Positions 1-13,021 of a DNA stretch of 64,000 nucleotides are shown here, piece by piece. Where the stretch lies: positions 5,845,774 to 5,909,773 of the forward strand of contig JAVTVX010000030.1 in assembly GCA_033439265.1 (NCBI GenBank). The letters are read 5' to 3'. Both the position numbers and the translations under genes were made by a program. The notes under the pieces are model-generated. The model was not told where the DNA came from. It saw only the letters and a list, made by a program, of their open reading frames with translations, and made no database searches. This DNA comes from Dillenia suffruticosa. Taxonomy: Eukaryota > Streptophyta > Magnoliopsida > Dilleniales > Dilleniaceae. Numbering within the stretch: position 1 is the first letter of the stretch; every line of letters starts with the position of its first letter.

Positions 1-2602
1 ATATAGAACTGGATTACTATAAATTGGGTTTGATCTCTTTATCTCTACTTTTTGATTTTTTTACTTAAATTTGCATATTTCATATAATTTGTTCATAGGT
101 TTAATTGATATTTTAAGTGGAGTAAAATTTAAAATTTGAATCTAACTAATTCAATCCCTTACATAGAGACCAACAAACACAAATACCCCCAAAACGTTGC
201 TCGGTTGACCCAACAAATTTATGTTTCCTCTTTACCTTTTCTTTTGGGTTAAAAATTTTAATGTTTTTTTAAACGAGAGACATCAGATTTTCTATGGTGA
301 TAGATGTAAAATTTTCACCAATCTCAAAAGCAAAACAAAAAATAGATTTGGCAATTGGCATGCACAGGTCCAATACTTGTGTCAGTCTATAACAAGCACG
401 CCCAGTGGTCCCAATGCTTCATATTTTGGCATGCAAGAAGGGAATTACTACTCTTTTTGGGACTGTTTGAAACCTAAACAATCATGACACCTCCCATAAA
501 GACTTTATACATGATGAATGATGTTATCTTTTTTACTTTTTCAATAAAACATGACTGAAATATTATTTCTTGAGTCAGCCTGCCCATTTCTATTATTATT
601 ATTATTATTATTATTTATATAAAAAAGTTTCGAATTCAAAATTTCTAAAAAAAATGATTTTAATCAATTTTTTGTTAAATAATTTTTAGAGCCACCAGTA
701 AACAGATCTATGATGGTACATATTGCCGGAAATGGTCATAACCCAAGACACAGCTAGAAAATCCTGTAAGGCTTGGTGGATATCTCCCAAATAAATTGAT
801 TTGAGACAGATAGATGAAAGAAAAAAAATGTAATTATAGTGTGTCAATGATCCTCTGCGTCCCTCAAGAATAACTCAAGCGATGAAATCTCTTTACTTCT
901 ACTCTTTCTTTCCTAATTGATTCCTTTTGGTTGTATTTATTTGTATATAAAAAAAAAAAGACCCTCTGCCTTTATGGCCATTACTCATCTAAAGAATATA
1001 ATTCTATACTAATTCATATTATTGTATTTTAATCCTAATAAAACTGATATATTGTTCTGATTTATTTATTAGTATTATTTCCCGATTCTAATGGTATAAA
1101 TTTTTTTTTCCCGTTGAGATACTACCTCTCATACCACAATGTGGCAAGAATTCCTCCCAAGGGAAATTATTAAATATGATAAGCCGTGTCCTATCAAAAG
1201 CATAAATCATGGTCATAGATAGGGCGGTCCGGGGAGCGGGAGGGTAATAGATGCATGAAATTTAAAAGGAAAAAAAAAATTAATAGGCATAAGTTTTCAA
1301 TATTTTTAGCTATATTTTAATAAATATTGCTAAAACTTTTAAAAATATAATTAAAAATTTTAAAAATATTGATGGATCTCACAAATGTATTCTGTTTTAT
1401 AAAAATTATAATCTTTGTTTTTTTAAAAAAAAAATTTGTATTTTTACTACTCGATCTCTTAATAAAATTTTTAACTTTATTTATTTCCAATAGGAGACCT
1501 AAGAAATCATAAGCGAAAATAAACGGAATACTGTGTACCAAAATATGCATCGGCTGAAACTGAAAATAAATTGCATATTTATTGATAAGCAATATCTTAT
1601 AAGAAAACCAACTTAGGCCCATCTGGTAACATCTTGTTGTCTCCGCTCTTCATTAATTTTTTTTTATAAAAATATAAATTTTATAAATGAAAATCAAAAT
1701 TTTCACAAAATAAAACTAAAATTCTCATTATATAAATATTTTTTTTTCTATTAAAAATTCCTATTAGTTTTTTCTTACTTGATCTCTACTTTTTCAAATA
1801 GCAAATGAAAGAGCATGCAATTAAATTTTGGGGAGACAATTTAAGAAGAACCACACAAACATTTGTTGCACCCCAAGTCAAAATCTTGACTTCTTCTCAC
1901 TCACTCTCCTCTCTATTATTCAATTTTCCAAAAGTTTAATCACCGGACATGAAACACTATTCAGTTTTGAAGACTTTAGCACGTACGGAAGAATAAAAAA
2001 TGATTGATTTTTCTCTTTTCGAGAACGATGGTTCTTCGGATCAACAAGTGTGAAAAGAGAGAAAATTAATCAAAAACAGATAAAATATAAGAGATTGAGA
2101 GAGACAGAGAAATTGATTGAAAACGGAGAAAAGAGAAAGGGGAAGGGAGGGTGGCTCGAATTGAGCAAGAAAGAGATAAGGGACCACCGGTCATTTCTCT
2201 CAAACGCAAAATCACATTATTATGCATGATTGAAACATATTTTGAGTTGTGCACGATTTTAATATATTGTTATGAAGCCAATTTGTGGGTACCAATTGAT
2301 ATGCTACTTGTGTGCTTCAGTTGTCCTGAGAAATAACGAGGTCACATCGTGAAATTGCTTGAATAGTATTAATAACGGATAGTCGATACAGTAGATTAAA
2401 TGGATAAAGGTGTTAAATTTTTTAATTAAATTTTAAATTCAAAACTTGAAAATAGAAAAAATTACGTTCAAAATCTCTCCCTAAATTGAATCCGATAATA
2501 TTCAAATTAGATTAATCAGAATTTGATTCTAAATATTGATTGATTTTTTTAAAAAAAAATCTTTGAATAGCCTCGTAAATACTACTTATTTGCCCAAGTA
2601 CT
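1..2602. other. AT-rich intergenic region without a supported gene
   Basis: No open frame here resembles a known protein and none shows exon-like structure. The stretch is AT-rich, with many poly-A and poly-T runs and one ATT microsatellite. The small frames at 2066-2336 overlap a GAGA-rich patch and look like chance. I see no RNA gene. Confidence 0.6.
591..616. repeat. (ATT)n microsatellite
   Basis: About eight uninterrupted ATT/TTA triplets. Confidence 0.85.
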
Positions 2603-3426
2603 TGATGGGACATAGCTCAAAGGGTCTCTTCCCTCGAGCCCAAAATTCTTCCGACCCAAAATCCCACAGGGACTCCACATCAAAGTAAAATGAATCAATA
2701 ATAAGGGATCTATCTCCTAGAAAGGTAGACACGGCACATCCTTCTGTAACTGGTTAGTTAGCTTTTCTTAATAGCAATCTGATCAACTCATGGTTCTAAC
2801 CGGTATTCATTACTTGGTAAATTTCGGATAATATCTCTTTTGTCAGCTTATGACCGACAGCCTTGAGTGGATGCAAACCGGTCTCATACCCATCTACGAG
2901 ACCTCTATCGGCTCTATCTCCACTAGTCAAAAGCAGTATTCGCATTAATATCGACTTATCTAACCGATCATGTAATGAACTTTCTAAATCGGAGAGAAAA
3001 TCTTTAAAATCTAATTTATAAGGAAGAGAATTTTCTCAGTCCACTGGACTTTCCCAATGATGAGGATATTTGAGTATAATCCTAAGATTTCAGGATATCT
3101 TTATAAGAAAACTAGGGTTATCACATCCTAAATGCATATGATTCAAAAGATACATGCTTACAAATACATTATGCACATGGCTACCTTCTCTTAGAATCAT
3201 ACACTTTATACACGAAACTATATAGCACTCTCATTCTCAGCCTTTCTCTCGGTTCAGTCTGTTTTTATCTCTTTTAAAAATCACTCTTTCTAAATTGAGC
3301 GTCGGAGTCTTTCCTATCAAAGTATCCTTTGATAGTTTTTTGTAGGTTTCATCTCATTGGTTGAAGAATCTGTCAAGACTCCCACTCGATAACCGATATC
3401 CATGGAGTCAAAATCCACCTCCAACA
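2603..3426 (+). mobile_element. Solo LTR, Tat-like Ty3/gypsy
   Basis: This 824-bp segment begins TGATGGGACAT and ends CCACCTCCAACA. It is flanked by GTACT (2598-2602) and GTACC (3427-3431), a near-perfect 5-bp target duplication. Its start and end match the start (TGATGGTACAT) and end (CTACCTTCAACA) of the LTR at 26844-27622. It also shares the internal 'attgagcgtcggagt' region with that LTR and its 3' partner. No internal retrotransposon coding follows, so it is a solo LTR left by recombination. The imperfect duplication and the distant similarity to the other Tat LTRs suggest an old insertion. The plus orientation is taken from the match to the full element. Confidence 0.7.
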
Positions 3427-4502
3427 GTACCTCACGAAGGATTGTAACATGTATGGATTGAGCGTCCAAACCATGGCATGTCTCAGTTTGCAGGGAGATG
3501 TTCTTGAAGAGAGAAGATGACAGAGTTGATGAAAGAGTAAGGCCAGCATACTCGTAGACAATATTTGCACTTTTCAGAAATTACATGGATAGTTAATTGG
3601 AATCTGGAATATGTATATCCATAATCTAGTGAAGGAGTTAATGACCTCTTGAACCATCTATAGAAGGGGACGAGAAAAGACTTGAAAGGACATACACTAT
3701 CATCAACATTAACAGATAAGGAGTTAATGTTGGACGGTTGATGGCTCAATTGATTCGAAAACTGACGTTTCTTAACTATATAGTTAGTAGTTTGATTTTT
3801 TATAGAAACAGAAAAATCAGTATTGGGAGACCTGCCTCTTAATTGGGCCTTATAAACGATCGACCCAAATTAATCGAGATAAAATCTCAAATACTGAATT
3901 AATGACCCAACAAAAAAAAAATGATCAGGTTTCAACTTTCAACCACCAGAATATCTATCTTTGGAATAGGTGTAACTTAGCATAGCTAAGAGTAGTATAG
4001 TCAATGGTGAGTAGCAATATCCAACCTTGATTCGCATTAGTAATCCTGAAGATTTAGAGTGCGATAACAACATAGATTTGCCCTTGAACTCTTCTCTATC
4101 TCTTTAATTTTTTTCATTCACTTTTTGTAATTTTCTACTTATTAAGATTCTGTCTGAAATTTCATTCTGAAATTTAGTGGATCCTTATTTTCGCTTCGAA
4201 AGGCAATCGTCCTTTGATATCATGGCGTAACAAAAGAATCAACACTCGATTTAAAGAGGGTAGCTCTTTGGTTTGCAGGCGTCATCGAAGGTGCCTATTT
4301 GCCTTTCCACCAAATCGATCAGAAAGATATATAGAACATAACTGTGGCCGGTACATAAGTTTTTGGATTGATAGAATCCCGTTAGTACTAAAATATACTT
4401 GAAAGTGAAAATTTGACTTCATGAGACGGACACTTTTGAGTGGCACAGGCATCAAATAATATAGGGTAAGAGCAAGAGACCAAAGGATTCAATTACATGC
4501 GG

Positions 4503-4530
4503 AAGAGAGAGAGAGAGAGAGAGAGAGAGA
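4503..4530. repeat. (GA)n microsatellite
   Basis: Fourteen or so perfect GA dinucleotides. Confidence 0.9.
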
Positions 4531-4854
4531 TTGACTTGTAATTAATTAATAAAAATATGGCATTAAACTTATTTTTATAATTTTGATATAATATTAAAAT
4601 ATGTGCAAAAAATATAATAATGAGTTACTGTGGTACGCTTTTCATAAATATGGTAACAAAATATCATAAATCAAAATGTTTTTGCATAAATTCATGTATA
4701 TTATCATTTTGGTGTTTCTTCGGCTAGTTTATTCGGGGCCGTGGAGTTCTTCATGATTGTATGAAACAGATGTTATTAAGCTTGAAATACTTTTAAAAAA
4801 GAGATATTTATCAATAATATTTCTCAAAATAATTAAAAAAAAATATGCTAAATA

Positions 4855-5222
4855 GGGGGTGTATTCGAGTCGAATCGATCACGAGTATTTATATACTCGA
4901 ACTCGCATTCGATGAATAATAATGATATGACTCGAATTCAATTTATTTATAATTTAATAAATTAGAGATTGACTCGAAAAGTTGACTCGTGACTCGCTGT
5001 GAATATTTATATAATATATTAATATATTTTACTTAATTTAATTTTTTATATTAATAATGTTATTGAGTTACTAGACGAGTTTTTGAATTTAAAATTTTAT
5101 TACTCGAATTCGATTTGATTGTAAAATGAAATCGTTCAAACTCGATCTGAGTTTGGTTAAAATCGAGTCGAATTGAGTTTTTGACTAAGTAGCTCGCAAG
5201 CGATTTGAATTCAACTAGGCTC
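4855..5222. repeat. ACTCGA/TCGAGT-rich block, possible non-autonomous DNA transposon
   Basis: The motifs ACTCGA, TCGAGT and ATTCGA recur in both orientations across about 360 bp. The left edge reads TAGGGGGTGTATTCGAG, like hAT-type ends (TAGGGGTG). I could not find a matching inverted end on the right, so element class and limits are uncertain. Confidence 0.3.
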
Positions 5223-5341
5223 ACATAACAACCCACCAATTTGTTACATATATATTATCAATATATAGGTAACAACTTGCATGGAAAAAAGCAAGAAAAT
5301 AAAAATAGATACGAAAAAACAACAAAATACTATAATCAATA

Positions 5342-5345
<4 letters not shown>

Positions 5346-5372
<27 letters not shown>
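5346..5372. repeat. (AT)n microsatellite
   Basis: Uninterrupted AT dinucleotides. Confidence 0.9.
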
Positions 5373-6233
5373 CATTTATCAGTCTATATCTTTTATTAAC
5401 AACAAAATTTGGTAAAAATGAAGGGGAAAACACCACCAACTTATTGCTTTGCTCTTACAAAAAGCAGGTGAGAGCCAAGTTTGAAGGGGCCCTAAAGCAA
5501 TAAAAAGGAATAATCAAATCAAAAGTGGATTGATCCCCCAAATCTCTAATATGGCCCACCACACGAAAACACTGATTAGGGGTTTAAAATCGAGTTGGTG
5601 TGTCCATGAATGATGTAATAATCTACCTATTTTTATATGATTAGATAAGTGGTTGAACGTCAAATCTTGTTTGTATTAACACAAGTTAATTAAGGTTAGA
5701 CCCCACCATTCACATAATCTAAGTAATTCATTTGGGATGTTTTGATGAATTCAGTCATTCCACACGTGCACACACATTCCCGATACCTGGAAATGGGAAA
5801 TGCCTTCTTATACTATTACTTATTAAAAGGAGTAGGGGGCCTGAATTAAAATACTTTGAATATTTGCTGTATAGAGACAAATTAAAAAGAGATATGATGA
5901 AGAATTTTCAATTATAGAGCTTCTCGTGAATCTTGAACAGGCTCATCTCTCTCTCTCTCATAAGAAAAGGACAAAAAGTTCACGTATAATCCAAGGAAGA
6001 ACTATAACCAGAAAATCTTAAGAAAAATTGCCATTATCATAGAAGAATTGTGTGTGTTAGTTTAATTTTTTTTTATCACAATAAATATTCAAAATTATAT
6101 TTTAACTAATCCGATTAGAATATTTACGGAGGCTCTATTTAGAGGACTTTTTTTCTAGTATAGTATTTTTCATTTCAAAATTTTGAATTTAAGATTTAAA
6201 TAAAAAATCTAATATTTCAATCTACTAAACCGA

Positions 6234-9200
6234 CTATTCGTTGGCATCAGTTTTAATACAATATTTTTTCTTGGTACAAAAGAAAGCCCCGAGAAGACAA
6301 ACTAAAGGGGGCCGAAAACCAAATTCGTCCCTTACAAAAGAAACACCATTAGCATGATCACGAAGGAAGGGAATAACATTGGGAGGGTGGATATTCATAA
6401 CATGCATGTCAGGGGGGCTATGATGATCCAAATTAGCTAAGTGATCTGTGCACTTATTGCCTTCTTTGTAAGTGTGGAAGACTGAGTTATCTTGAGAGGA
6501 TAGCATCATATGAATGCAATCCTTGATAAGGGGGTAGGAGGGTGGATGGTAAGAATGCTTTTGTTTAGAAGAGTGACTAGAGTGGCTGAGTCGGTCACGA
6601 CGATCATGTTGTTTAAGTTTCTCTCTTTAGTAATTTTCAGACCTTCACGCATGGCCCAAAGTTAAGCACTGAGGCTATCTATTATCCCAACTTAATGGTG
6701 TAATCAAGCACCCAACTGCAATTAGAGTGTCATATAATAACTCCTGCACTTGCACTCCCAGAAGAATGCTTGATTGAGCTATCAAAGTTTAACATTAACA
6801 TGCCTTCTTAGGGGGATCTAGGACACTAGCTTAGGTTGATGAGAAGGGGTGGTGTGCTTTGAAGCAGCTGAGATAGTTATATATTTAGCAAAATTCTTCG
6901 CTTGAATGGCAGTCTAAGTGGGATTAAAAGGGTCATTATCAAAGATGTGACTACACCTTACTTTCCAGATATGCCAAATAGTTGCTAAGAAGGTAGAGTT
7001 CCATCCAGGAGGGTAGTTCGAACAATTAGCTTTGAGCTAGTTTAGAGTAAAGGAAAGGTTCAGGTGAGGGGCTGGTCTATTGGGGAGTATCAAAGACCAA
7101 ACTTTTCAGGTCCAGGGGCAGTCTCTCAAAATATGAATGACCGTCTCTTATGAGTTATTGTAGATGGGATAGAGAGGATTTGTAGTGATTTTGCGTCTAA
7201 TTCTCTCAGCATTAGTAAGAATTTTGTTGGAGCCAGCCAACCAGATAAAAATCTCAATCTTTTAGGACAGTGAAGTTTCCATAACCATCTCCAGGAGCCT
7301 GCCTGGGAGGGGGAGGGATTTGAGTTTTCATGCAGGATGCTGTAGGTTGAGGATATAGAAAATTTGCCATCTGAGGAGCCTTTCCAGTAGTATGTATCTT
7401 TAGAGTCCTCGGCTAAAGGAATCATTAAGGCCCTAATCTCCTTACTTTGTGCTCTAGGAGGAGCTTGTTGAGTTTGTCTATGTTCCAACTCTTGTCTTGC
7501 TTCATGAAGGAGCAAACTTTGGTGTCTTCAATCAAAGAAAGAGACTTAGGGAGAGCGTGGTTGGCAAGGATGCTGTTCCCAACCCATTGGTCTTGCCAAA
7601 AATTTATAGAGTTACCATCCTTAACTCTCCAAAGGCAAATTCTGCTTTTGAGGATGCCTTTCCAAACACTAGAGCTGCAAGCCTTCTTCTTGCAATGCAA
7701 GAGGTCTTCATTTAAAAGATATTTGATACGCAGGACGTGGCACCAAAGGGAGATATCTTTTGTGAAAATTCTTCAAACAAGCTTTGCTAAGTAGGCCAGT
7801 TTGTTTCCTCTTGAGGTTCTCAAACATAGCCCTCCATCATGCCTCCTTTTGTAGACTTTGTTTTAGCTGATGGGGTGGATTTTTCTTGCCCCCGAGAGGT
7901 CCCCCCATAAGAATCTCTGCTTAGTTTTCGAGTCTTTTGCAAGTACCCTCAGGGAGCCAAGAGGTCTGCATGGTATAGATTGGGACAGTAGAAATGACCT
8001 CTTTGATCAAAGTTCCTCTACCTGTAGTGTTGAGTAATTTCCCTTTCCAGTTCGAGAGCTTGCTTCGGATTTGATCCTCTAAGGAGTTATAAGTGCTTCT
8101 TTGGACTCTCTTGTGAATAATTGGAACTCCCAGATAGTCCTGGAGATCCTCAGTAAGCTTGAAGTTGCTTGTAGCTACAAGTTTCCTTTTCAAGTTGAGG
8201 GGAGTTTTAGGCGAAAACTATAGCTTGGACTTTGAGTGATGGATGGATAAGCCACTCTCTTCACTAAACTCTTTAGGCTTTCAAGGATGCAAATCATGTT
8301 GGGGAGACTTGCTTAAGCAAAAAGCAGGATATCATCTGTAAAAAAGAGATGAGATATGCTAGGACCTCTTCTTCCTGGATTGATGGAATTTTAGTTACCA
8401 GTCTTCACTCTTTCCTTTATCTTGTAAGCCAGCTTCTCCATGGCCATTATGAAGAGATAGGGAGATAGGAGATCTCCCTGTCTTAATATCTTTTCTGGCT
8501 TTGTATAAGGAAGAGTGCTTCCATTTCATATGATTGAAAGCTTAGTGTTTGTAATGGAAAACATGATTAGCCTTACAAGGTGAGTGGAAAGGTTGAAATC
8601 CGAGAGGACTTGGGCTAAGAATCGCCAACTTAGATTGTTGAAAGCCTCCTTCGAATCTATCTTCAACATCGTTTTGTGCTTTTGGCTCCTAGAAGTGATG
8701 ATGGAATGGATGGTTTCTTAAGCTATGATCAAATTAGCCATGGTTCCTTTATTGGGAAGAAAGCTACTCTATTGGGGACCAATGATTCTTTGGAGCATAG
8801 GTCTATACCTTTTTACTATGATTTTGGCCGAGATTTAAAAAGATTTGTTGAGTAGACTTATAGGCCTCAGATCAATAGCACTTTCATGAGTCTTCATTAT
8901 TGGAGTTAGGACTAGATGGGCTCTTGCGTGCTTCGGTTGGAAAACAAACATCTTTCAAAGATCTCTTTAGTTAGGACAGCCTGATCTTTTTCTAAGATTT
9001 TGGCTTTATACCTTGAAGGTGTTAAGCTTGAAACGGGGGTTTCATGATAGGCAAAGAGCTTAGGGAAGTATAGAGCAACATGCTCCTGTAGCTTATTTTG
9101 GTCTTTGACACCATTCACCATTAATTTTCAAGCAAACTATTCTATTTGCATTTCTCTCATTTTGGTAGTTGCGTGAAAAAATTTGGTGTTCCTATCCCCC

Positions 9201-10257
9201 TCATAAAACCATTGAACTCTAGATTTTTGGTGTCAGAGGGTCTCTTCTTGGTCTAGAGTTTTTTTATAATCGGCAGAAGAGTTTGCTCCAGGTTCTGCAA
9301 GTAAGTAGAATGGATAAGATGGGCAAAGTTTTGAAGGCTTTTGAGTCTAGCTTAAAGCTTTCTTTTCCTCCTGAAAATGTTGCCAAAGATCTCTTTGTTC
9401 CAAATCCTTAGCTCCTGAGCAGTGTTGGTTGTGGCCTGGAGAAGGTCTGTGGAAGATAACCAAGTTATGTTGAAAACATCGTTGAACTGAGGGTGGGTAA
9501 GCCAAATAGCTTCAAATCTCATAGGCCTTCTTTCAGGGGTTGGAGGATGAGTTATTTCAGTTTGCAGCATAATGGGATTATGGTTATCATGGTTCTTGGC
9601 AGGATAACAATTTTCATTTCTGGGAAGGAGAGGCAGGCTTGATGATTGTCAAAAGCTCTATCTAATCTCTCTTGGAGGATGATCTTGCCTTCATGCCTTC
9701 TAGTCCAAGTATATTTAGGACCTACGTGCTTCAGGTCTATCATATTGCATTTGCTCCAATGGCTCTTGAATTTCTGGCCTCTTTTCGTTAATTTGGCTTT
9801 TTTGTTTGTGATTTCATCAATGTTAGCAATATCATTGAAGTCTCTCATGATAATCTAAGGGAAAGTAACATTATTTGCATAGAAAAAGGAGTCCCTCCAG
9901 AAGATTTCTTTTAGGATGTTATAAGGTTGAACATAAGCAAGAGAAAGTAGCCAAGGATTTTGGTCTTCATAAATAATAGTATGGATTATTTCGTTGGAAT
10001 GGCTTTTGATTGTGAGATTAACTCTTTTTAAGTTCCAACTAAGCCAGAAGCCTCCTTTTAGACCAGAAGTAGGATTCATAAACTCTTTATCCATCCCAAA
10101 AGTTTTCAAAAATTTTGGAAAATTGTTGTTTTTGGCTTTGGTTTCAAGGAGATGGATGATGTCTGTCTTATGAAACCTCATAAATCTCTTTGCAAGCTTG
10201 TCTAAACTTACTATTGCCCATACCACAGCAATTTCAAATAATAGCTTTTATATTCAT
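6234..10257 (-). pseudogene. L1 ORF2 remnant (endonuclease, reverse transcriptase, RNase H)
   Basis: The likely start is an ATG at 10255-10257, followed by MNIKAII-stop-NCCGMGN. The stop (10234-10236) replaces the Trp of the usual 'WNCRG' endonuclease start. 'LLETKA' (about 10130-10150) carries the endonuclease Glu. Reverse transcriptase is visible as 'RQGDLLSPYLF' (about 8450-8490) and 'LFFTDDILLFA' (8316-8347), where the family normally has (F/Y)ADD. The stretch with 'LSNWKGKLLN' and 'TLIKEVISTVPIY' (7921-8193) and the zinc-binding region with 'WLWKLHCPKRLRF' (7126-7515) follow. The RNase H end 'HTYKEGNKCTDHLANLD' lies at about 6415-6475. The frame changes repeatedly. The longest clean stretch is 129 codons. 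Confidence 0.85.
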
Positions 10258-11970
10258 TTGGGAATGAGGGTAAGAAGAGGGAGGAATTAATAGTTCTCCT
10301 CAACCATGTTTTCTGTGATCTGTTCAAAGCTCTTAGTTTTTGACTCAGACTAGACTTCGTCTTCTTCATTGCATATCATCTCATTATCACTCTGAGTGGA
10401 GTTGATGGGCCTTTTTGTAGATTTAGATCTCCTGGATTTGGCCACCACATTTCATCTTCATTGGCTTGGGTGTGATTGAAGTGGATGCTAGGTTCAGGGT
10501 CCATCAGAGTGTTATTTGTGGGCTTTTGTGTGATAGATTGGCAGGGGAGGAGGTTCATGTGATGAATGGGTTGGGAGGTCCATTTGGATAGGGTATAGCC
10601 ATTATGTAAGGGCCATTCTCCTCAATGTCTGAGGCATTGACTATGTGAAGGGGGAAATTTTCACTTTTTTTTTTTTATTTTAAATTCTAATATGGCTTAT
10701 CAGCATGTTCTCTGAATGTCTCCTTTTTTGTTTTCTTAGAAGTCTCTGCATGGCTTTTGGTTGCTCTCTTTCCTTTTCCATCATTTCTATGCACGTTAAC
10801 CTTGGACTTGTAAATGTCCTTGCCATTATGTTCCTCTTTTGAGTAATAACCTTTAGGGAGCTGGGGGGTTTTTCTTTCGATATGAGATGGTCAACTTGCA
10901 GGCTCCCAAATCTGTTGTGATGGGTGGGGAGCTTTACTTCCTTGCTTTTTTCATTGCCAATTTTGTGGGGGGTCTCTAGCTTCTAGGGATTTGCATCCAT
11001 GGGTCCAATGCTACATCATGAGATGGTGTCTTATCTAGACTCTTTCCTCTGACTTTAAGTTCGTGAATACTTTCTAGTGCTAGCAGGTTAATGCATTCTC
11101 CTTTTTTACAGGATTCTTGGGTGTGGCCGACTCTTCCACATTTGTAGCAAATATAATGGAGGCATTTGGACTTTCTTTTTGATTTTTACCTTGGACACTA
11201 GTGGCTTGTTGAGGTCAATCTCAATACACACCCTTGCATATTTACTGCATAAGGTGTTTGTTGTGTTTGTTTCAATCTTGATGGGTTGCCTTAGCCCTTT
11301 CCCAATCTCGAAAAGCCTCTCTTCATTAAAGAATTCAATGGGAAGTTGAAGAAGTCTAATACAGACAGTTGCTTGCTCTATCTTTGCTTCTTTGGGGTTG
11401 AACCAAGGTTTCCACTTTCTGACCACTAGATAGTGGTCATGCATCATTCAAGGGCTCCTGTTAGAGTATGGAGGTAGTCTTGCTTCAATGTAAATCTTGT
11501 CATGAAATGGCCTTCACCATGATCAAGGGGCTCTATCGACCCTCGGGTCTCCAAATCTGGTTTATTCCCAGATGCAAGAGTTAGTAGTCAATGTGGTGTC
11601 CCAAGAGTTTAATAATGAGAGCTTTTTTCCATGGCTTCCATAAGTTTTTTAGTGTATCATTTGAGAGCATAATTGTGGGCATTTTTGAATTTGTGATTGT
11701 ATCATCATTAGGTTCTTCTTCCAATAATTCTTCTTCGTTGTCAGACAGAATTTCATTGCATAGTTGTGTGAAATCCTGCAGGTTGTGTCTCGCTATTATC
11801 ATGTCTCTAAAAGTGAGTTCTTCAATCGTTGTGTCGGCCTTGACCTTCTTGGAACTTCTCTGCAAGTGGTCTTCTTTTCCAGAGATAGATCTCTACTACA
11901 GAGGGATTTTCCTCCTGCTCTTCCATTCCTCTCTCTCTCTCTTTCTCTGTCTCTCTTTCTCCCTCTCCAT
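6235..11970 (-). mobile_element. Decayed plant L1-type LINE
   Basis: Read on the minus strand the order is ORF1 (nucleic-acid-binding), then ORF2 with an APE-type endonuclease, a reverse transcriptase, a zinc-binding region and a C-terminal RNase H. This is the order of plant L1 elements. The length of about 5.7 kb is close to a full-length element. A pyrimidine-rich stretch on the plus strand (about 11930-11970) would be the purine-rich 5' leader. I place the 3' end near 6235, where the coding region ends. I could not identify target duplications. Many stops and frameshifts show it is inactive and old. Confidence 0.85.
10300..11930 (-). pseudogene. L1 ORF1 remnant (DUF4283-like plus CCHC zinc knuckle)
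   Basis: The minus strand encodes 'LWKPWKKALIIKLLG' (about 11600-11650), the conserved start of plant L1 ORF1 RNA-binding domains. After it comes the stretch 'VVRKWKPWFNPKEAKIEQA' (about 11370-11430). A CCHC zinc knuckle, CYKCGRVGHTQESC, lies at about 11108-11150 in a different frame from the preceding domain, so at least one frameshift separates them. The rest, down to ORF2, is Lys- and Pro-rich low complexity, as expected for the ORF1 tail. In the family ORF1 packages the element RNA. This copy is not functional. Confidence 0.75.
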
Positions 11971-12442
11971 AAAACATGACTTGGTAAGGGTATCATTTGC
12001 TTTCTCTAAACATGTGCATGAGATAAGATCTAGCAAGAATTTAACTTGATTATGTGGAGTAATTAAAAGAATTATCAAGTGAGAACGAGGGTCATTGAAT
12101 AGTTAATTCTTCAATAAAGAATGATTATATAAGGGTAAACAGTTCAACTAATATGGAAGAAACCCTATCTACATCTCTAGCACCACCAAAGATCATCGAC
12201 CCAAGTGGTTCTCATTCTAAATAACACCTCCTGCACTTTAGGCCCTGGCTGTCGCTAGAATTTTAGCCTCTCTCTGTATCTCTCTCTCTCTATGAATATT
12301 GTTGAATGTGAGCATTGATCTCTAGGTTTTTTTTTTTTTTTTTGATATACAGGGTGAGTCAAACTTGAAACTTTTGTAAGGGGAGGGAGATTGCTGGTTG
12401 AGTTATAGCATATTGGCGATCTCTAAGATTATTAATATGATA

Positions 12443-12537
12443 AAAAGAGCAAAAGAAAGGAAAGGATACCAATTTTTCCAATATTACATTTTGGACGAAA
12501 AAAGCAAAAGAAAGGAAAGGATACCAATTTTTCCAAT
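12443..12537. repeat. 55-bp tandem duplication
   Basis: The stretch GCAAAAGAAAGGAAAGGATA and its continuation through 'ccaatttttccaat' occurs at 12449-12482 and again at 12504-12537 with no change. It is a direct duplication with a period of about 55 bp. Confidence 0.8.
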
Positions 12538-12859
12538 AATAATCAATGCTAGATCTTATTTGGATGAAAAAGAAAATAAAAATGATTGTACCAATTGTTT
12601 TTTTTTTCTTTTTCTTTTTCTTTTTGTTTAAAAAATAATAATAATCTAATATAGTTTCATGGTGTCTAATAAAACTCAACATTTTATGGACCTCTTGTAC
12701 TTGTCCACATATGGGTCGAACCTAATTAAAAATATGTAATTATGACTTTTATCTCACCCTAAACATTTCATCTAAACCTTTTATTAATTTTGGACCGGCC
12801 ATAATTGTTATGAAACCGGTCCAATTAGGATTAGGTTTAGAATTTGATGAAATTAGGGT

Positions 12860-12861
<2 letters not shown>

Positions 12862-12890
<29 letters not shown>
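12862..12890. repeat. (AT)n microsatellite
   Basis: Perfect AT dinucleotides just outside the pararetrovirus. Confidence 0.85.
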
Positions 12891-13009
12891 TGATTTAATA
12901 AAGATTTAGATGAATACAGAATATTTATTTATTGGAAAATATTTAAAACTTAAAACATTTTAGGGTAAATTAGGGTATAAAATTTAGAACTTCAAACATT
13001 CTGATAAAT

Positions 13010-13021
13010 GCTCTAATACCA
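13010..13021 (-). promoter_or_regulatory. tRNA-Met primer-binding site of the pararetrovirus
   Basis: The minus strand reads TGGTATTAGAGC, 11 of 12 bases of the Caulimoviridae minus-strand primer site. It lies about 600 nt downstream of the predicted viral RNA start, the spacing expected for the family's long leader. Confidence 0.75.

Larger units (their letters stand above)
3427..6234. other. Intergenic region with microsatellites
   Basis: No convincing gene. The short frames at 3373-3749, 4214-4402 and 5732-5917 resemble nothing I know. The stretch holds a GA microsatellite, an AT microsatellite and a TCGAGT-rich block, listed separately. Confidence 0.55.
11971..13009. other. Intergenic spacer between LINE and pararetrovirus
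   Basis: No gene is supported. It contains pyrimidine-rich patches, a poly-T run at 12329-12346, a short tandem duplication and an AT microsatellite. The left part (to about 12330) may still be the 5' leader of the LINE. Confidence 0.5.

Noticed and set aside
7447-7794. 115-codon plus-strand frame
   Set aside because: Antisense shadow of L1 ORF2.
11591-12049. 152-codon plus-strand frame
   Set aside because: Antisense to the L1 ORF1 region, where the minus strand carries recognisable protein. The tail is translation of a CT-rich leader.
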